64,000 nucleotides of DNA, from the NCBI GenBank assembly GCA_017161305.1, contig CP031518.1:2108001-2172000 (forward strand), given 5' to 3'. Positions 42,683-49,796 of this stretch are shown one piece after another (position 1 is the first letter of the stretch; each line of letters begins with the position of its first letter). Under the pieces are notes generated by a model that saw only the letters and a program-made list of their open reading frames with translations, was not told the DNA's origin and made no database searches. This DNA is from Treponema ruminis (lineage in GTDB: Bacteria; Spirochaetota; Spirochaetia; Treponematales; Treponemataceae). Made by a program: the position numbers and the translations under genes.

Positions 42683-43741
42683 ATGACTGACACAATCCTT
42701 TGTATTGATATCGGAACTTCCTCGCTGAAGGCGGCTTTGCTGCCGGACAATCTCAGGTCAGCGGGGAAGTTTTTTGTTTCAAGGCAGGCTTTCCCGGAAT
42801 CAGCCTTTGCCGGCTCAAATTCCGCAAGTTTTTATCTTCCTGCCTTAAAGAATGCCCTTTCAGAGCTGCGGGGAAAAAATCCTGACTGTGCAATCGAGGC
42901 AATCTGCGTGAGCGGTAACGGTCCCACGGTCATTTCTGACGATGGGAGGACTTTCCTTTACAGCGAGCCTTACGAATCTTCTCTTAATACAAAATCACTT
43001 TTCATTCCAAGATTTCAGGGCTTCCGCGAGCGTTTTCCCGAAAGCTGGCAGAAGACGGAGCATCTTTTTGGTTCTCCGGAATATCTTCTTTATAAGCTTA
43101 CGGGGCAGGCTCTTTCAATCCTTCCTGAAGAGCGTTTTTTGACCGCCTACTGGACTGAGTCAGAACTTTTATCCTGCGGTTTTTCTCAGTCCGAAATCAA
43201 GAAAATCCCGCCTTTCGTAAATTCAGGTGCATTTGCGGGCAAGGTGAGCGGGGAAGCAGCCCTTGAGACTGGTCTTTTGGAGGGAACTTTTGTCTTTGCG
43301 GGTGCTCCTGATTTTGTGGTTGCCCTGATTGGAACAGGCACCGTCCTTCCAGGAAAACTCTGCGACCGAGCCGGAACAAGCGAAGGCCTGAACCTGTGTA
43401 CGTCAAAGCCGGTTTCCGCCCCGGATTTAAGGACAATGCCCAGCGTAGTGAGCGGAATGTGGAATCTTTCTTACTTAGGTAATGACCTTGCCCGCGGAAT
43501 TAATCTTCTTCGTGAGGCGGCCCTTTCTAACGGCGAGTATTTTCCTGACTTCATGACGATTACCGGCGGCCAGGCTTTGAATGATGAGCTTGTCAGACAG
43601 AAGGAAGAGGCGAGCGGGCTTAAAATCCTTAAAATGCCGATTGCCGACGCTGAGCTTATCGGTGACCTGATTCTTGCAAGAGTCGCCCTGGGTGATTATG
43701 ATGATATCCTTGAGGCAGTTTTTGCCATTTTAGGAGCGTGA
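42683..43741 (+). CDS. Short FGGY-family carbohydrate kinase
   Basis: 352 aa, about 150 residues shorter than typical FGGY kinases. Both halves of the active site remain: the N-terminal phosphate loop CIDIGTSSLKAALL, a GNGPTVI strand in place of the usual GQ(M/S) substrate loop, FGSPEYLLYKLTG, the second phosphate loop RAGTSEGLNL and the C-terminal TGGQALNDELVRQKEEASGL near the adenine site. The usual insertions of the N-terminal domain are missing. The phosphorylated sugar is unknown. No ribosome site is seen before the ATG. The stop overlaps the beginning of the HAD gene region, so the two form an operon. Confidence 0.8.
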   Translation: MTDTILCIDIGTSSLKAALLPDNLRSAGKFFVSRQAFPESAFAGSNSASFYLPALKNALSELRGKNPDCAIEAICVSGNGPTVISDDGRTFLYSEPYESSLNTKSLFIPRFQGFRERFPESWQKTEHLFGSPEYLLYKLTGQALSILPEERFLTAYWTESELLSCGFSQSEIKKIPPFVNSGAFAGKVSGEAALETGLLEGTFVFAGAPDFVVALIGTGTVLPGKLCDRAGTSEGLNLCTSKPVSAPDLRTMPSVVSGMWNLSYLGNDLARGINLLREAALSNGEYFPDFMTITGGQALNDELVRQKEEASGLKILKMPIADAELIGDLILARVALGDYDDILEAVFAILGA

Positions 43742-43746
43742 GTTTT

Positions 43747-44406
43747 ATGCAAGTCTACAATCTTCCGTCAAATCCCAAAGTCCTGATTTTTGACATAGAT
43801 GCAACTCTTTACACCTGCCCGGAATATGCTCATGAGCAGATTGACTGCCAGATCCGCCACTGGGCTAAGCTCAACGGCTATTCTGTTGAGGGCGCGCGGA
43901 ACATGATTGCCGACTTCAGGCGGAAGTGGGCGGCTGACCATGACGGCAAGAAAATTTCCCTCGGAAATCTTTTTACAAGTTTCGGAGTTTCAATCGAGAC
44001 AAGCATCGAGTGGCGCAAGACTCTTTTTAATCCGGCTGATTACCTCCACCGTGACGAAAATCTTATCGCGGCCCTTACTGAGCTTTCAAAAAAATTCTAC
44101 ATGATTTGCGTGACCAACAATCCTGTTGAGCCTGCGCGAAAAACCCTGGAAGTAATCGGAATCTCTGAATTCTTCCCGGAAATTGTCGGCCTCGACACCT
44201 GCATGGCAAGCAAGCCTTCAAAAAAGATTCTTGACAAGGCGGTTGAATATGCGGAAGCGGCCCTCGGTTCAAAAATCGAATACACGGACTGCATTTCAAT
44301 CGGTGACCGTTATGACATCGACCTTTCCCTTGCGATAGAGCTTGGCATGGGCGGCATTCTTGTAAGCGGTGCCGAGGATGTGTGCGGACTGGTTGAGATT
44401 CTTTAA
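43747..44406 (+). CDS. HAD-superfamily phosphatase (pyrimidine 5'-nucleotidase / SDT1-like)
   Basis: 219 aa from ATG 43747, which has AGGAG 10 nt upstream; a GTG at 43738 overlapping the previous stop is only 1 nt from that site. Motif I is ILIFDIDATLY-like (VLIFDIDATLY) with the nucleophile and acid Asp pair, motif II MICVTNNP, motif III Lys in ASKPSKK, and motif IV ISIGDRYDIDLSLA. The helical cap is of type C1 (IRHWAKLNGYSVEGARNMIADF). It belongs to the HAD group that contains pyrimidine nucleotidases and sugar-phosphate phosphatases. Coupling to an FGGY kinase suggests it acts on the related sugar phosphate, but this is inference. Confidence 0.83.
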   Translation: MQVYNLPSNPKVLIFDIDATLYTCPEYAHEQIDCQIRHWAKLNGYSVEGARNMIADFRRKWAADHDGKKISLGNLFTSFGVSIETSIEWRKTLFNPADYLHRDENLIAALTELSKKFYMICVTNNPVEPARKTLEVIGISEFFPEIVGLDTCMASKPSKKILDKAVEYAEAALGSKIEYTDCISIGDRYDIDLSLAIELGMGGILVSGAEDVCGLVEIL

Positions 44407-44435
44407 GTTTTTTGATAGAATAGATAATCTAAATC

Positions 44436-44524
44436 GATCCCGTAGCTCAGCTGGATAGAGCATCAAAAACGCTTTCGCGTTTTACCTAATTGAAAGGTCG
44501 TTCGTTCGAATCGCATTGGGGCTA
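44436..44524 (+). pseudogene. tRNA-Arg-like sequence, copy 1, with hairpin in the anticodon arm
   Basis: Identical to the true tRNA-Arg over GATCCCGTAGCTCAGCTGGA and on to GAGCAT, and again at AAGGTCG and TTCGAATCGCATTGGGG. The anticodon arm is replaced by CAA, a hairpin AAACGC-TTTC-GCGTTT, then TACCTAA and TTG. The T-stem has one mismatch (GTTCG for GTGCG) and the 3' acceptor strand does not pair well with the 5' strand. Instead CCGTAGC (44440-44446) and GCTACGG (44521-44527) are perfectly complementary. Not a normal tRNA. Confidence 0.7.
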
Positions 44525-44540
44525 CGGTATCAGATAAATC

Positions 44541-44630
44541 GATCCCGTAGCTCAGCTGGATAGAGCATCAAAAACGCTTTCGCGTTTTACCTAATTGAAA
44601 GGTCGTTCGTTCGAATCGCATTTGTGGCTA
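44541..44630 (+). pseudogene. tRNA-Arg-like sequence, copy 2, with hairpin in the anticodon arm
   Basis: Second tandem unit, 105 bp after the first and nearly identical, including the same anticodon-arm hairpin and T-stem mismatch. CCGTAGC (44545-44551) and GCTACGG (44627-44633) again form a closing inverted repeat. Confidence 0.7.
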
Positions 44631-44646
44631 CGGTATCAAATAAATC

Positions 44647-44720
44647 GATCCCGTAGCTCAGCTGGATAGAGCATCCGCCTCCTAAGCGGAAGGTCGTGCG
44701 TTCGAATCGCATTGGGGTCA
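44647..44720 (+). tRNA. tRNA-Arg (anticodon CCU)
   Basis: 74 nt. Acceptor GATCCCG pairs with TGGGGTC (wobbles), D-arm GCTC/GAGC, anticodon stem TCCGC/GCGGA with loop CTCCTAA (anticodon CCT, T33 and A37 normal), variable AGGTC, and T-arm GTGCG-TTCGAAT-CGCAT. Discriminator A; no CCA is encoded. Its last three bases are the stop codon of rmuC on the other strand. Confidence 0.88.
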
Positions 44721-45596
44721 ATCGTTTGTTAAGGAGCCTAGCTGATTTTCAATCTGCTGGGCTTTTTCATTTACTTCACTGAATTTGGCGCTGGCGTTGG
44801 AGAGGTGCTTTCCTAGGGTGGTCAGTTCTTCTGTAAAGCCTGTGAAATTCTTTTGAATCCCGCTGATTTTTTTGATTATTGACTCTGCCTGCTCTTCGAT
44901 TTTCATTCCCTTTAAGCCGTAGACGATTGACATCAGGTAGGCGTAGAAGGTGTTCGGGGAGACTGGAATTACCCGGCTTTTCATGGCGTAGTCAAAAAGT
45001 TCGTAGCCTTTTTTGCTGTCGTTTGTGAGGATTTCGTAGTAGACGCTCTCGCTTGGAATGTACATGAGGGCAAAGTCGAAAGTGTTTTCCTGGGGGCGGA
45101 TGTATTTTTTTGAAATCTCGTCAATCCTTGCCTTTACCGAGCGGGTGAACTCTGCCTTTGCCTTCTTTTTTGATTCTGAGTCTTGTGAGGAAATGTATCG
45201 CTCAAAACTTTCAAGCGGGAATTTTGAATCTACCGGAATTATGTTCTTTCCCAGCTTTATGACCGCATCAACTGCCGCTCCGTCCGAGAACTGGAACTGC
45301 TGTGCGTAGTTTTTTGGCGGAAGCGTGTCTTTGAGCAGATTATATAGAAGATATTCACCGAAGTTGCCCCGGAGTTTTGGCGCATGCAGAAGCGAATTAA
45401 GCGAAGTGACTTCCTGCGCGATTTTCTGCATCTGCAAAGCCGAATTTTCCAGCGCCCCCAGCTTCTGCTGAATCTCAGAAAGCCCCGAATTCGAGTGCGA
45501 TGCTGCCAGGCGCACCAGCATCCCGATAAGGAAGAGAATTATAATAGAAAGAAAAACAATTAAAATCAAAGCCGGTGAAATATTTATAGAAGACAT
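44718..45596 (-). CDS. rmuC: RmuC-family DNA recombination protein (short form)
   Basis: 292 aa, shorter than the about 450-aa enterobacterial protein because the N-terminal coiled coil is reduced. One membrane segment (about residues 8-30), a coiled coil, then the RmuC domain: LLHAPKLRGNFGEYLLYNLLKDTLP, AVIKLGKNIIPVDSKFPLESFERYI, DFALMYIPSESVYYEIL and VIPVSPNTFYAYLMSIVYGLKGM. RmuC limits inversions at short inverted repeats and has a PD-(D/E)xK nuclease-like core (Asp-Ser-Lys, Glu). The stop codon lies inside the tRNA-Arg gene. TGTTATAAT ends 6 nt before the ATG and there is no ribosome site, so it is probably leaderless. Confidence 0.88.
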   Translation of the reverse strand: MSSINISPALILIVFLSIIILFLIGMLVRLAASHSNSGLSEIQQKLGALENSALQMQKIAQEVTSLNSLLHAPKLRGNFGEYLLYNLLKDTLPPKNYAQQFQFSDGAAVDAVIKLGKNIIPVDSKFPLESFERYISSQDSESKKKAKAEFTRSVKARIDEISKKYIRPQENTFDFALMYIPSESVYYEILTNDSKKGYELFDYAMKSRVIPVSPNTFYAYLMSIVYGLKGMKIEEQAESIIKKISGIQKNFTGFTEELTTLGKHLSNASAKFSEVNEKAQQIENQLGSLTND

Positions 45597-45602
45597 GAGA
45601 AT

Positions 45603-45611
45603 ATTATAACA
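45603..45611 (-). promoter_or_regulatory. Extended -10 promoter of rmuC
   Basis: Minus strand TGTTATAAT, ending 6 nt before the rmuC ATG; transcription should begin at the start codon. Confidence 0.6.
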
Positions 45612-45667
45612 TCTTTTTTTGATTTATCCATCTATCCTCTTTTAAAGCAATTGTTTATAATATTATC

Positions 45668-47833
45668 ATGGTACAAGTCAGCAATGTGCAGAATTCTTCA
45701 CTTCTGCCTCAGTTTTATACGGAATATTTGACAGGAAAAAGACAGCTTACTCCGGAAGAAATCAAAATTTTGCGTTCTTGTAATAAAAATTCAGACTCTT
45801 CATGGAAAAACATCTGGGTTGATGAAAATGAATTTGATCCCAGCCTCATTTCATGCTGTGAGATTCAGGGATTTCTTGTAATTGGAAAGCTTTCTGACCG
45901 CACTCTAAAATACCACGACCTTGCCCTTAAAGAAGGTCTTTATGATTCTTATTTTGAAAATGTCGTAATTGGCGATGACTGTGTCGTCCGCAACGTTCAT
46001 TATCTTTCAAACTACAAAATCGGTGACCGCAACATTCTCTTCAATATCGATGAGATGAGCTGCACCTGCCACTCAAAATTCGGAAACGGCATTCTAAAAG
46101 AGGGTGAAAAGGAATCAAACCGGGTATGGATTGGTGTCGGCAATGAAAATGACGGTCGTGCTGTCCTTGCTTTTGAGAATATGATTCCCGCCGACGCCTA
46201 CATCTGGGCAAAATACCGTGATGACATTCGGCTTCAGAGGCGGCTTCTGGAAATTACGGACAATCAGTTTCCCCATGAGCTTAACACTTACGGTATTACA
46301 GGCAACGATGTAATCATTAAAAATACCACCCTGCTCAAGGATGCCAAAATCTGTGATGCCGCCTATATCAAGGGTGCCTTCAAACTCAAAAACATCACGA
46401 TTCTTTCAACAGAGGAAGAACCAAGTCAGATTGGCGAGGGCGTAGAACTTGTAAACGGAATCATGAATCCGGGTTCAAAGGCTTTCTATCAGGCTGTAGC
46501 AGTCCGTTTCGTAATCGGCCGCAACTGCCAGCTTAAATACGGTGCCCGCCTGCTCAATTCAATTTTGGGTGACAATTCAACGGTTTCCTGCTGTGAAATC
46601 TTGAATAACCTGATTTTCCCATTCCATGAGCAGCACCATAATTCTTCATTCCTCATCGCATCGATTGTCGGCGGACAGAGCAACATCGCTTCCGGGGCAA
46701 CAATCGGTTCCAACCACAATTCCCGTGCCGCAGACGGTGAGATGTATGCAGGCCGTGGATTCTGGCCGGGACTTTGTTCTGATTTTAAGCACAACTCCCG
46801 CTTTGCAAGCTTTACCCTCATTTCAAAGGGAAGCTATCAGAACGAGCTGAACATTATGTATCCCTTCTCTCTGGTTGCAAGTAACGGCCCCTGCCAGCCA
46901 ATCACGATTATTCCGGCTTACTGGTTCATGTACAACATGTATGCCGTCGCCCGCAACAAGGCAAAATTTGAAAAGCGTGACAAGAGGCTTGTTAAAGTTC
47001 AGACCATCGAAACTGACCCTCTCGCTCCGGACACGATTCAGGAAGTTGAATACGGACTCAGACGGATCATTGAGCTTACGGCTGATTATCTTCTTGAGTT
47101 GAAAAACGAAGAGGCTCTGGCTGCAGAGAACAAGGAAGAACTTTATCAGGTTGCAAAGAATTACCTTCATCAAAATCCGGATGCAAGTTTTACCCTGCAC
47201 GAAAAAAAGGCTCAGAAAAAATACGGTGCCATTATCATCAAGCCGGTCAAGGCTTACCGCTCTTATCGCCAGATAGTCAAATTTTTTGCCGTCCGCACTC
47301 TCTGTGAATACTGTCAGCGCAATGGCAAGGCTGGTCTTTCTCCAAGCGATATTAAAGAGATTTCTGAAATGCCTCTTTTCTCAGAGTGGGTTAATGTCGG
47401 CGGTCAGATTATTCCGCGAAAGCGTCTGGACCAGCTCTTTGACTATATAAAAGAAGAAAGCATCAATAGCTGGGAAGAAATTCATGCCTATTACAGGGAA
47501 TGTCAGGAGCAGTATGATGACTACAAGGTCGCCTATGCCCTGAATTTGCTCGAAAAACTCTATACAAGGCCGATTTCTGAATTCAACAAGGAAATTTATG
47601 AGGATATCGCCGCAGATTCAAAAATCGCCAACGTAAAGACTTTTGATGAAACTTTGATTTCCAGAATGAAGGACTTTGACGATGAATTCCGAATGCAGAC
47701 CTTCAATAACGCCCGCGAAATGAATGCAGTTCTTGGAAGCATTACGGACAATGAATTCATTATGGATATGCGCGAAAACATGCAGAATTTTGAGAAATGT
47801 GTCAGCACGATTTTTGACAATCTTAAGACTTGA
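45668..47833 (+). CDS. DUF4954 family protein (left-handed beta-helix, hexapeptide-repeat type)
   Basis: 721 aa, no signal peptide. Residues about 95-430 contain many hexapeptide-like turns (FENVVIGDDCVVRNVHYLSNYKIGDR, ILSTEEEPSQIGEGVELVNG, FVIGRNCQLKYGARLLNSILGDNSTVSCCEI, IASGATIGSNHNSRAADGE), as in sugar-nucleotide acyltransferases and pyrophosphorylases. The last about 280 residues are helical. DUF4954 proteins of this length are shared by spirochaetes and Bacteroidetes; the reaction is unknown. TATAAT (45656-45661) ends 6 nt before the ATG and no Shine-Dalgarno is present, so it is probably leaderless, and divergent from rmuC. The stop codon lies inside the -35 box of the leu leader promoter. 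Confidence 0.8.
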   Translation: MVQVSNVQNSSLLPQFYTEYLTGKRQLTPEEIKILRSCNKNSDSSWKNIWVDENEFDPSLISCCEIQGFLVIGKLSDRTLKYHDLALKEGLYDSYFENVVIGDDCVVRNVHYLSNYKIGDRNILFNIDEMSCTCHSKFGNGILKEGEKESNRVWIGVGNENDGRAVLAFENMIPADAYIWAKYRDDIRLQRRLLEITDNQFPHELNTYGITGNDVIIKNTTLLKDAKICDAAYIKGAFKLKNITILSTEEEPSQIGEGVELVNGIMNPGSKAFYQAVAVRFVIGRNCQLKYGARLLNSILGDNSTVSCCEILNNLIFPFHEQHHNSSFLIASIVGGQSNIASGATIGSNHNSRAADGEMYAGRGFWPGLCSDFKHNSRFASFTLISKGSYQNELNIMYPFSLVASNGPCQPITIIPAYWFMYNMYAVARNKAKFEKRDKRLVKVQTIETDPLAPDTIQEVEYGLRRIIELTADYLLELKNEEALAAENKEELYQVAKNYLHQNPDASFTLHEKKAQKKYGAIIIKPVKAYRSYRQIVKFFAVRTLCEYCQRNGKAGLSPSDIKEISEMPLFSEWVNVGGQIIPRKRLDQLFDYIKEESINSWEEIHAYYRECQEQYDDYKVAYALNLLEKLYTRPISEFNKEIYEDIAADSKIANVKTFDETLISRMKDFDDEFRMQTFNNAREMNAVLGSITDNEFIMDMRENMQNFEKCVSTIFDNLKT

Positions 47834-47858
47834 CTAAAATCGAGCAAATAAGCATACT
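47830..47858 (+). promoter_or_regulatory. Promoter of the leuA leader
   Basis: TTGACT (47830-47835, overlapping the DUF4954 stop), 17 bp, CATACT (47853-47858). Six nt separate the -10 box from the ATG of the leader peptide. Confidence 0.7.
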
Positions 47859-47864
47859 AGAGTT

Positions 47865-47912
47865 ATGAAAACACTATCACTACTACTTTTGTTTGATTTT
47901 CTCTCAAAATAG
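47865..47912 (+). CDS. Leucine-rich leader peptide of the leuA attenuator
   Basis: 15 codons encode MKTLSLLLLFDFLSK, six of them leucine, with a run CTA CTA CTT TTG at codons 6-9. It lies between a promoter and an intrinsic terminator ahead of leuA, the layout of classical amino-acid attenuators. Its own ATG is 7 nt after the -10 box, so it is probably translated leaderless. The rare codon CTA is used three times in the leader, which would sharpen sensitivity to charged tRNA-Leu. Confidence 0.82.
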   Translation: MKTLSLLLLFDFLSK

Positions 47913-47970
47913 CTCAAAAGCGTGGTGGTATTGTTATAATTTCACAAATTACAGCCCTGTTGCTTTTGGC
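47912..47970 (+). promoter_or_regulatory. Predicted antiterminator of the leuA leader
   Basis: GCTCAAAAGC (47912-47921), just behind the leader stop codon, can pair with GCTTTTGGC (47962-47970) over nine base pairs with one bulged T. The second segment is the top and loop of the terminator hairpin, so the two structures exclude each other. A ribosome at the leader stop would cover the first segment. Confidence 0.65.
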
Positions 47971-47985
47971 AATAGGGCTTTTTTT
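47953..47985 (+). terminator. leuA attenuator terminator
   Basis: AGCCCTGTTGC (47953-47963), loop TTTTG, GCAATAGGGCT (47969-47979), with one G-U pair, then a run of T to 47985. It ends 5 nt before the leuA Shine-Dalgarno. Confidence 0.9.
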
Positions 47986-48003
47986 ATTTAAGGAGTTTTA
48001 AAA

Positions 48004-49674
48004 ATGAACGCAAAAAAGTACAAAGCATTTCCTGCGATTCCAATTGAGAACCGCACCTGGCCGTCAAAACGAATCACAAAGGCACCGATCTGGTGTTCTG
48101 TAGACCTTCGTGACGGAAATCAGGCCTTGATTGACCCAATGGGTATTGAAACCAAACTTGCTTTTTTTGAACTCCTTGTAAAACTTGGTTTTAAAGAGGT
48201 CGAGATCGGCTTCCCGTCAGCCAGCGACACAGAATACGACTTTATCCGCCGACTCATCGACGAAAACCGCATCCCAAGTGACGTTACGATTCAGGTTCTC
48301 TGTCAGGCCCGCGAAAAGCTCGTAAAGCGTACAATGGAATGCATCAAGGGCGCTCCGAGCGTTATCTTCCATATATATAACTCAACTTCTCCTGCCCAGC
48401 GAAAATACACTTTCAACAAGAGCAAGGAAGAAATTATCAAGATTGCCGTTGACGGCGTAAAGTGCATCAAGGAATGCATGAAGGATTTAAGCGAGGAAGA
48501 CCGCAAAAAAATCCGTCTCGAATATTCTCCTGAAAGCTATTCAATGACTGAAATCGACTACGCAATCGAAATCTGTGAGGCTGTCGGAAACGAGTGGGGC
48601 TGGTCAAAAGAAAATAAAATCATCTTCAACCTGCCTACAACAGTTGAGTGCTACACTCCGAACGTCTATGCAGACTCAATCGAATATTTCGCATCAAAAA
48701 TCTCTCACCGTGACTGCGTGATTATTTCAACCCACTGCCACAATGACCGCGGAACCGGCGTTGCTTCTTGTGAGCTCGGTCTTCTGGCCGGTGCTGACCG
48801 TGTCGAAGGCTGTCTCTTTGGAAACGGTGAGCGCACAGGAAACCTGGACATCGTTACTGTTGCCCTCAACATGTTCTCAGAGGGCGTAGACCCTGAGCTT
48901 GATTTCTCAAACCTGCCGGACATAGCCGATGCTTACCAGGAATACACCAAAATGGAAATCAATCCCCGTTCACCATACGCAGGCGGTCTTGCTTATACTG
49001 CTCTTTCTGGCGGTCACCAGGACGCAATCGCAAAGGGCTTTGCTGCCCGTGCAAAAATGCCTGAAGATGCAATCTGGGATGTTCCTTATCTTCTTATCGA
49101 TCCGCATGACATCGGCCGAAAGTACGAGGGCATCATCCGAATCAACTCTCAGAGCGGAAAGGGCGGTGCAAGCTTTATCCTCGAGCACAACTACGGTTAC
49201 GCAATTCCAAAGGCAATGCAGCCTGCAATCGGTGACCTCATCAAGGCAAAAAGCGATGCCGCCCAGCGTGAGCTTCAGCCGGAAGAAATCCTCAAATTCT
49301 TCGAGGAACAGTGGCTGGGCAAAAAAAGGCCTCTCGAAGTGCTTGACCTTGCCTCAACTCAGCTTGAGGGACACGATGAAAGCGAGCATGTTTCAACCCG
49401 CGGTGTCGTCAACTACAACGGCGTAAAATTCTCAATCGGCGGCAAGGGAAACGGTCCTCTCGACTCATTCGTTTCAGCCCTCGCCGGAACTCCGGTTCCT
49501 GCCTTCAACATCACGGCCTTCCATGAGCACTCTGTCGGTCAGGGAAGTGATACTTACGCAGTTGCTTACGTCCAGATTACAATGGAAGACGGCAAGTCAA
49601 AATGGGGTGTCGGTAAGTCATCAAACGTAGGAAAAGCCGGTGTTGCAGCCGTAATTTCCGCCCTCAACCAATAA
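48004..49674 (+). CDS. leuA: 2-isopropylmalate synthase
   Basis: 556 aa, of the longer LeuA type (about 550-600 aa). First committed step of leucine synthesis: condensation of acetyl-CoA with 2-oxoisovalerate. The DRE-TIM barrel has WCSVDLRDGNQALIDPMG with the catalytic Arg-Asp, VEIGFPSASDTEYDFIR, and ISTHCHNDRGTGVASCELGLLAGADRVEGCLFGNGERTGN with the metal-binding His-x-His. The C-terminal LeuA regulatory domain (about 420-556) includes HSVGQGSDTYAVAYVQITMEDG, the leucine-feedback region. Shine-Dalgarno AAGGAG. Expression is controlled by the upstream leucine leader. A terminator follows. Confidence 0.95.
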   Translation: MNAKKYKAFPAIPIENRTWPSKRITKAPIWCSVDLRDGNQALIDPMGIETKLAFFELLVKLGFKEVEIGFPSASDTEYDFIRRLIDENRIPSDVTIQVLCQAREKLVKRTMECIKGAPSVIFHIYNSTSPAQRKYTFNKSKEEIIKIAVDGVKCIKECMKDLSEEDRKKIRLEYSPESYSMTEIDYAIEICEAVGNEWGWSKENKIIFNLPTTVECYTPNVYADSIEYFASKISHRDCVIISTHCHNDRGTGVASCELGLLAGADRVEGCLFGNGERTGNLDIVTVALNMFSEGVDPELDFSNLPDIADAYQEYTKMEINPRSPYAGGLAYTALSGGHQDAIAKGFAARAKMPEDAIWDVPYLLIDPHDIGRKYEGIIRINSQSGKGGASFILEHNYGYAIPKAMQPAIGDLIKAKSDAAQRELQPEEILKFFEEQWLGKKRPLEVLDLASTQLEGHDESEHVSTRGVVNYNGVKFSIGGKGNGPLDSFVSALAGTPVPAFNITAFHEHSVGQGSDTYAVAYVQITMEDGKSKWGVGKSSNVGKAGVAAVISALNQ

Positions 49675-49698
49675 AATTATCAGGCTAGCGTCTTGAGT

Positions 49699-49735
49699 AA
49701 AGTCCTTATCGGTTTTTCCGGTAAGGACTTTTTTT
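49699..49735 (+). terminator. leuA terminator
   Basis: AAAGTCCTTATCGG, loop TTTTT, and CCGGTAAGGACTTT form a 14-position stem with one mismatch, followed by T. Confidence 0.88.
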
Positions 49736-49779
49736 AATAATTCCTGTCATTCTAAATCTGTGGCTTTTTTTTGAATCTA

Positions 49780-49788
49780 TGTTATAAT
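49780..49788 (+). promoter_or_regulatory. Extended -10 promoter of the M16 peptidase gene
   Basis: TGTTATAAT, ending 8 nt before the ATG at 49797. No clear -35 box. Confidence 0.55.
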
Positions 49789-49796
49789 GGCTTCAT

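Larger units (their letters stand above)
44436..44646 (+). repeat. 105-106-bp tandem repeat of tRNA-like units
   Basis: Two units begin at 44436 and 44541, and the true tRNA begins at 44647 in the same register. The units differ mainly at TGGGG versus TTGTGG near the 3' end, so the duplication came after the anticodon-arm change. Confidence 0.85.

Noticed and set aside
44436-44646. Group I intron or archaeal-type intron in tRNA-Arg
   Set aside because: The insertion is only about 16-18 nt, far too short for a group I intron, and no bulge-helix-bulge is evident; the acceptor and T-stem also carry changes.
44436-44720. CRISPR array
   Set aside because: The repeats are 105 bp tRNA-derived units without spacers, and there are no cas genes.
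47865-48003. T-box riboswitch ahead of leuA
   Set aside because: The leader is only about 140 nt and shows no T-box sequence or specifier-loop domain; a leader peptide explains it better.
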